This document shows positions 61,474 to 64,000 of a stretch of 64,000 nucleotides of DNA, one piece after another. Location of the stretch: assembly GCF_900129665.1 (NCBI RefSeq), contig NZ_FQWL01000001.1:744001-808000 (forward strand). The letters are read 5' to 3'. Origin of the DNA: Flagellimonas flava (GTDB lineage Bacteria; Bacteroidota; Bacteroidia; Flavobacteriales; Flavobacteriaceae). Made by a program: the position numbers and the translations under genes. Below the pieces are notes generated by a model. It saw only the letters and a program-made list of their open reading frames with translations, made no database searches and was not told the origin of the DNA. Within the stretch, counting starts at the first letter, position 1. Each line of letters begins with the position of its first letter.

Positions 61474-61869
61474 CTTGGCTTGCAATTCTGGGGTAGGAAT
61501 CATACAGGAATCCTTGCGTCCAAACCATTTGTAGCGATTTTTGGCTACTAGGTCATAAATAGCGTTACGGAAGGTTCTGGGAATCCATGTGAAGATTGTA
61601 AGGGCCTTCCAAAGCCCCCCAAACTGCTGACCAATCCGTAAAGCTGCATCAGACTTTACAAAGTACGCTACCCCTGGTTCTATGAGAATAAAGGAATCCA
61701 CCTTGGTTGTGTCTATTCCCCGTTCTGACACTAAACGCAAACCTGTGTCACTTTGAAGAGCCGCATAGCGAAAGCTATCCTTTTTATCCCGTTTAATGAT
61801 AAATTGGATTGCTCCATTGCAGAGGTTACAAACCCCATCGAACAAGATGATTTTTTTACCTTCTTCCAC
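61462..61869 (-). CDS. DCC (DUF393) thiol-disulfide oxidoreductase-like protein
   Basis: 135 aa. Family signature in ILFDGVCNLCNGAIQFIIKRD (split), with the DxxCxxC core at residues ~10-16; other marks are FRYAALQSDTG and the final RYKWFGRKDSC. The family is thioredoxin-like by fold prediction and mostly uncharacterised. GTG at 61869 is the start; an exact -7 box lies 4 bases before it, implying a leaderless mRNA. Convergent with the QEGLA gene. Confidence 0.88.
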   Translation of the reverse strand: MEEGKKIILFDGVCNLCNGAIQFIIKRDKKDSFRYAALQSDTGLRLVSERGIDTTKVDSFILIEPGVAYFVKSDAALRIGQQFGGLWKALTIFTWIPRTFRNAIYDLVAKNRYKWFGRKDSCMIPTPELQAKFLG

Positions 61870-61873
61870 AGTA

Positions 61874-61881
61874 CAAAGATA
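61874..61881 (-). promoter_or_regulatory. -7 box directly upstream of the DCC gene
   Basis: TATCTTTG on the minus strand, exact TAnnTTTG, ending 4 bases before the GTG start. Same spacing as at the S24 repressor gene. No clear -33. Confidence 0.45.
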
Positions 61882-61921
61882 AGGCGCAAAAGGATGAAAC
61901 CCTAAGGGACATGATTCTGGA

Positions 61922-62767
61922 CTAACTACCGTTATGCCCCCCCTGTCTTAACCGGGCTAAAATCTCATGAAGCCGTAACCAATTTTGGTAAAACACAGGA
62001 AGCTGTAAAACACTTTCGATGTATTGGAACACATACATTACCAATGCGAAGAGGGCTCCGTAGGTATCAATTCCGTCCCCTACACCAACAATAATGGAAA
62101 GAACTAAAAAAGCTAAGGCAACAATCCAGGATAGGGAGAAGTTCAGTGCCTCCAAATCGGATAGTTTGATGTTCCAGCGCATCATTCTCTTTAGATGCTC
62201 TCCCAGTTTAACGGTATTCTTTTGCGAGATTACTTCTACTTGCCGTTCGAGTTCATCGTTGGCCTGTTCATTGAAGAATATGGTCTTTTTACTGCTCAAC
62301 GCATAGATGACCACCACCATCCCGGTTACTAGCACACCTCCCCAAAAGACTTTTTGATTCAACAAGAGGAGAATACACATCACACCCACTAATCCAATAA
62401 GGGTATTGATCAGTTCTGGCAGGGTATTTTCCAAGAATTCCACAAGCTCAGCGAGCATGTGAAGTCGCGCCGTTTTAACCGAAACTTTTTCACCCTGAAT
62501 CTGTACCATGGCCGTGACGCCAGCTTCCCTGTAGACCTCCGCATAAAATCGGGAATCAAACACTCGTCTTACAACGCCTACAACAAGTAACAATATTCCC
62601 AGAAAGCCTAAATTAAATGCTCCTTTGAAATGGCCACTTAGCACATCGTCAATGGCATTTCCTATGAACCATGGGAACAAAAGCAGGAGGGCCGCTTCCC
62701 CTAAAATGCATATGTAGGTCAAGGTAAAACGCCATTTGTATTGATAGAACAGTTTTCTAGGACTCAT
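61922..62767 (-). CDS. ABC exporter-type transmembrane domain without ATPase domain
   Basis: 281 aa. Six hydrophobic segments arranged like a type-IV ABC exporter membrane domain (ABC_membrane_3-like), with the coupling-helix-type region VISQKNTVKLGEHLKRMM between helices four and five. The C-terminal ATP-binding domain is missing, and the frame ends cleanly at LRQGGHNGS, so this is a family trait or a stable half-gene, not a frameshift: downstream DNA has no Walker motifs. It overlaps the fatty acid hydroxylase gene by 11 bases. Substrate unknown. Confidence 0.8.
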   Translation of the reverse strand: MSPRKLFYQYKWRFTLTYICILGEAALLLLFPWFIGNAIDDVLSGHFKGAFNLGFLGILLLVVGVVRRVFDSRFYAEVYREAGVTAMVQIQGEKVSVKTARLHMLAELVEFLENTLPELINTLIGLVGVMCILLLLNQKVFWGGVLVTGMVVVIYALSSKKTIFFNEQANDELERQVEVISQKNTVKLGEHLKRMMRWNIKLSDLEALNFSLSWIVALAFLVLSIIVGVGDGIDTYGALFALVMYVFQYIESVLQLPVFYQNWLRLHEILARLRQGGHNGS

Positions 62768-63635
62768 TGGGATTGGAATCTAGGTCTCTTTTTGGTTTCC
62801 AATCGGGTCCATTGACCAAATATCCCCAGACTTCTTTTAGATTTTGGGCGTCTTTTACATCCTTATAAATATTGATGTATTCATGTAGGTGCACCTTAAT
62901 GGGATTTATAGTATTTATTTGCTTGGTCAGACCATAATTGGGGGTATGCTTTTCTTCCTGATATGTTCCAAACATCCTGTCCCAAATACTAAGCAAGGCT
63001 CCAAAATTTTTGTCCAGATAAATTGAATCTGAACCATGATGTACACGGTGTTGCGAGGGCGTCATGAAGATTTTTTCGAACCAACCCAGTTTGCCAATGA
63101 TTTCCGTATGTAACCAGAACTGATACGACAACACCAAAAGGAAGACTAGCAATACGATATACGGATTAAAACCCAGAACAATGGCAGGTAGATAAAACAC
63201 CCATGTAATTAGATTGTCTATAAACGAGACCCGGAGGGCTGTGGTGTAGTTATAAATTGGAGAACTATGGTGAATGCTGTGATACGACCATAAAATGCGG
63301 ACTTTGTGCTCAATGACATGCTCCACATAATACAGGAAATCCACAAAAAGAAGGCATAACAAAGTGGTCCAAATGTTTACGGGAATTTCCCAGGGGACAA
63401 ATTTGGCAACTACAATAAATGACCCAGCAAATATGAGCGTGCCAATTTTCTCAAAAAATTGGGCCACGATAAAGACTGAAAAGCTGGCCCACATTTCGCC
63501 CAAGCGCCATTTATTGATCTTCTTTTTGTAGAGTTCATAAAAGAATTCCACAATGGCCAAGGTCATAGAGAAGGCAAAGATGCCAAAAAGCACCCATTCT
63601 ATGTTTTGCTCCATTTTAAGTACAATGTCTTCCAT
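62757..63635 (-). CDS. Sterol desaturase / fatty acid hydroxylase superfamily protein, second copy
   Basis: 292 aa. Di-iron histidine clusters HVIEHKVRILWSYHSIHH and TPSQHRVHH in a multi-helix membrane protein. Paralogue of the protein at 46576 (shared LLSIWDRMFGTYQEE-like region and QI tail). The C-terminal extension (YLVNGPDWKPKRDLDSN) is cytoplasmic-looking. Coupled by overlap to the ABC membrane domain gene, and 68 bases downstream of a Crp/Fnr regulator. Substrate unknown. Confidence 0.9.
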   Translation of the reverse strand: MEDIVLKMEQNIEWVLFGIFAFSMTLAIVEFFYELYKKKINKWRLGEMWASFSVFIVAQFFEKIGTLIFAGSFIVVAKFVPWEIPVNIWTTLLCLLFVDFLYYVEHVIEHKVRILWSYHSIHHSSPIYNYTTALRVSFIDNLITWVFYLPAIVLGFNPYIVLLVFLLVLSYQFWLHTEIIGKLGWFEKIFMTPSQHRVHHGSDSIYLDKNFGALLSIWDRMFGTYQEEKHTPNYGLTKQINTINPIKVHLHEYINIYKDVKDAQNLKEVWGYLVNGPDWKPKRDLDSNPNES

Positions 63636-63703
63636 ATATCAAATTATATGGGGCAAAATTCAAAAAGGAGGATGGTTATTTTTTTGACCTAAATCAAAAA
63701 AAG

Positions 63704-64000
63704 CTAGACTTGTCGTCTTACCCGGCTTAAGGTTTCCTGGCTGATATCAAGTAAAGAGGCCAAATAGCCCAGTTTTATTTCCCTGACCAACTTGGGACTG
63801 GTTTTCAGCAAGAACAGGTACTTTTCCTTAGCGGACATATGCATGAAAGTCTTGGATAGGTAGTCCATTTCAGCGATAACCTGCTGATAGTATTCATTCA
63901 TGAACGCACGAAAGGGTTCATTTCGTTTGTATAGTTTTTTGTAGTCAGCTATGGAGATGGAGTATACGCTTGTGTCACCCAATACCTGTAAACTTTCAAA
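63704..64000 (-). CDS. Crp/Fnr family transcriptional regulator, C-terminal part
   Basis: At least 98 codons, open through the right edge, so the N-terminus is missing. Visible are the end of the cyclic-nucleotide-binding-like domain (ESLQVLGDTSVYSISIADY), the dimer helix and the DNA-binding helix-turn-helix LGYLASLLDISQETLSRVRR. Bacteroidota members of this family often lack effector-binding residues; that part is outside the window. It may control the hydroxylase / ABC unit downstream (inference). Confidence 0.88.
   Translation of the reverse strand, partial: FESLQVLGDTSVYSISIADYKKLYKRNEPFRAFMNEYYQQVIAEMDYLSKTFMHMSAKEKYLFLLKTSPKLVREIKLGYLASLLDISQETLSRVRRQV

Noticed and set aside
1..64000. 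tRNA, rRNA, insertion sequences or integration sites
   Set aside because: Reading both strands I saw no cloverleaf-like sequence, transposase or integrase product, or long terminal inverted repeats; a covariance-model scan would be decisive for small RNAs.

Overview
The window reads as chromosomal DNA of a marine-type member of the Flavobacteriaceae (Bacteroidota), near the Muricauda/Robiginitalea/Maribacter group. The evidence is moderate G+C, no Shine-Dalgarno signals, promoters of the Bacteroidota form TTG-N17..20-TAnnTTTG, and typical gene families: an E1 alpha/beta fusion, DUF2911, DUF4369-TlpA lipoproteins, TIGR03915, QEGLA-motif peptidases and barrel-fused M1-like proteins. About 53 protein genes fill almost all of it. 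I see no tRNA, rRNA, insertion sequence, prophage or CRISPR array. The genus is inference.

Layout. 1-455 is the 3' end of a GapN-type aldehyde dehydrogenase. 544-5393 (minus) is leuC-leuD-cimA-leuB, whose synthase looks like citramalate synthase rather than LeuA. 5.8-12.2 kb holds a DUF2911 protein, recG, an M1 aminopeptidase and a patatin. 12.2-17.0 kb (minus) holds a small membrane protein, a degenerate OmpA-like coiled-coil protein, an FMN glutamate-synthase-like protein, an exported M20 hydrolase and a DsrE protein. 17.2-25.7 kb holds a PcrA-type helicase, a lipoprotein, a YciO/Sua5 protein, an OmpA lipoprotein, a glycosyltransferase, a lone HsdR-N domain protein, holA and DoxX. 25.9-34.9 kb (minus) holds the E1 fusion and a uvrA / LOG / M1-like pseudopeptidase unit.

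35.0-42.2 kb holds a nucleoside hydrolase, a small Tudor-like protein, a DNA-repair pair (AlkD-like, TIGR03915) divergent from a self-cleaving S24 repressor with repeated operator sites, a DUF1338 dioxygenase divergent from a LysR regulator, and an ATP-grasp ligase. 42.2-46.5 kb holds ggt, an AcpH-like protein, glmM and an exported NTF2-like protein. 46.6-51.9 kb is rich in lipid and envelope functions: fatty acid hydroxylase, alpha/beta hydrolase, LpxL-type acyltransferase, rhomboid, TlpA lipoprotein. 52.0-57.0 kb holds a large FAD/Fe-S oxidoreductase, an LpxH-like phosphatase and aroC. 57.1-61.4 kb is a compact four-gene unit: Glu/Asp-type symporter, glutathione-synthetase-like ATP-grasp, N-formylglutamate-amidohydrolase-like protein and QEGLA peptidase. 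61.5-64.0 kb holds a DCC protein, an ABC membrane domain without ATPase, a second fatty acid hydroxylase and a Crp/Fnr regulator cut by the window edge.

The least explained parts are the glutamate-flavoured four-gene unit at 57.1-61.4 kb and the damage-response-like module with its operator array at 36.5-38.8 kb. Most other genes are housekeeping. At least six genes must start at TTG, because no in-frame ATG lies between the upstream stop and the conserved N-terminus.
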